Below are positions 4,895-5,002 of a stretch of DNA of 5,002 nucleotides, piece after piece (within the stretch, counting starts at the first letter, position 1; each line of letters starts with the position of its first letter). The notes under the pieces are model-generated. The model ran no database searches. It saw nothing but the letters and a program-made list of their open reading frames with translations, and was not told the DNA's origin. The stretch comes from Georgenia sp. Lineage in GTDB: Bacteria > Actinomycetota > Actinomycetes > Actinomycetales > Actinomycetaceae. The translations under genes were made by a program, and so were the position numbers. The DNA lies in NCBI GenBank assembly GCA_027322565.1, contig DAHVRG010000206.1, forward strand, positions 1 to 5,002, given 5' to 3'.

Positions 4895-5002
4895 ATGCTC
4901 AACCAGGTCGCCTCCCGGGTCTGGGTCGCCACGTCGGCGACGTGGTCGACCACGTCCACGGTCGTCGTGGCCGAGGACGGCGCAGCGCTGGTCGTGGACC
5001 CG
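4895..5002 (+). CDS. Probable MBL-fold metallo-hydrolase, N-terminus only (runs off window)
   Basis: Only the first 36 codons are present. The segment RVWVATSATWSTTSTVVV (8-25) followed by LVVDP (32-36) matches the opening strands of metallo-beta-lactamase-fold hydrolases, where a VVDPG turn precedes the metal-binding HxHxDH motif. That motif would lie beyond the window edge, so activity and substrate cannot be judged. The ATG is 5 bp after the ppgK stop and has no clear Shine-Dalgarno of its own, suggesting translational coupling to ppgK. Confidence 0.68.
   Translation, partial: MLNQVASRVWVATSATWSTTSTVVVAEDGAALVVDP

Noticed and set aside
1..5002. Mobile element, CRISPR, tRNA/rRNA, defence or biosynthetic cluster
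   Set aside because: I saw no spaced direct repeats, terminal inverted repeats, transposase or integrase motifs, or tRNA-like cloverleafs, and composition is uniform throughout.

Overview
The window is about 70% G+C or higher, and its reading frames use C or G at almost every third codon position. The gene families (a MapB-type methionine aminopeptidase with a proline-rich N-terminal extension, a polyphosphate glucokinase of the ROK family, and the small YYYNTRTGE protein) point to a high-GC Actinomycetota chromosome. Micrococcales is the most likely order, but that is an impression from protein similarity recalled without a search. Nothing suggests a phage, plasmid or transposon: there are no transposase, integrase, tRNA, CRISPR or long-repeat signals, and the genes are packed closely.

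Layout, left to right. Positions 1-96 hold a possible 3' end of an upstream gene, weakly supported. A DUF2237 protein (97-486, +) is followed by a perfect GC hairpin. panB, the first committed enzyme of pantothenate synthesis, follows (570-1424, +) with its own -10-like box and ribosome binding site. A small acidic protein (1458-1694, -) converges on panB and diverges from map (1732-2604, +). Between map and the next gene lie GC-rich inverted repeats. An AraC-type regulator (2664-3536, -) is divergent from a VOC/glyoxalase-fold gene (3564-4049, +), with only 27 bp between their starts. ppgK (4125-4889, +) is followed after 5 bp by the first 36 codons of a probable metallo-beta-lactamase-fold hydrolase that runs off the window.

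The genes are mostly housekeeping or accessory metabolism: CoA precursor synthesis (PanB), N-terminal methionine removal (Map) and glucose phosphorylation from polyphosphate (PpgK). The one local regulatory unit I would infer is the divergent AraC/VOC pair. I see no convincing new multi-gene system. The most notable signal is in the starts: three genes (the DUF2237 gene, map and the AraC gene) have a -10-like hexamer ending exactly 6 nt before the start codon and no well-placed Shine-Dalgarno, which is the pattern expected of leaderless transcripts. Other genes here (panB, the small protein, ppgK) have ordinary ribosome binding sites.
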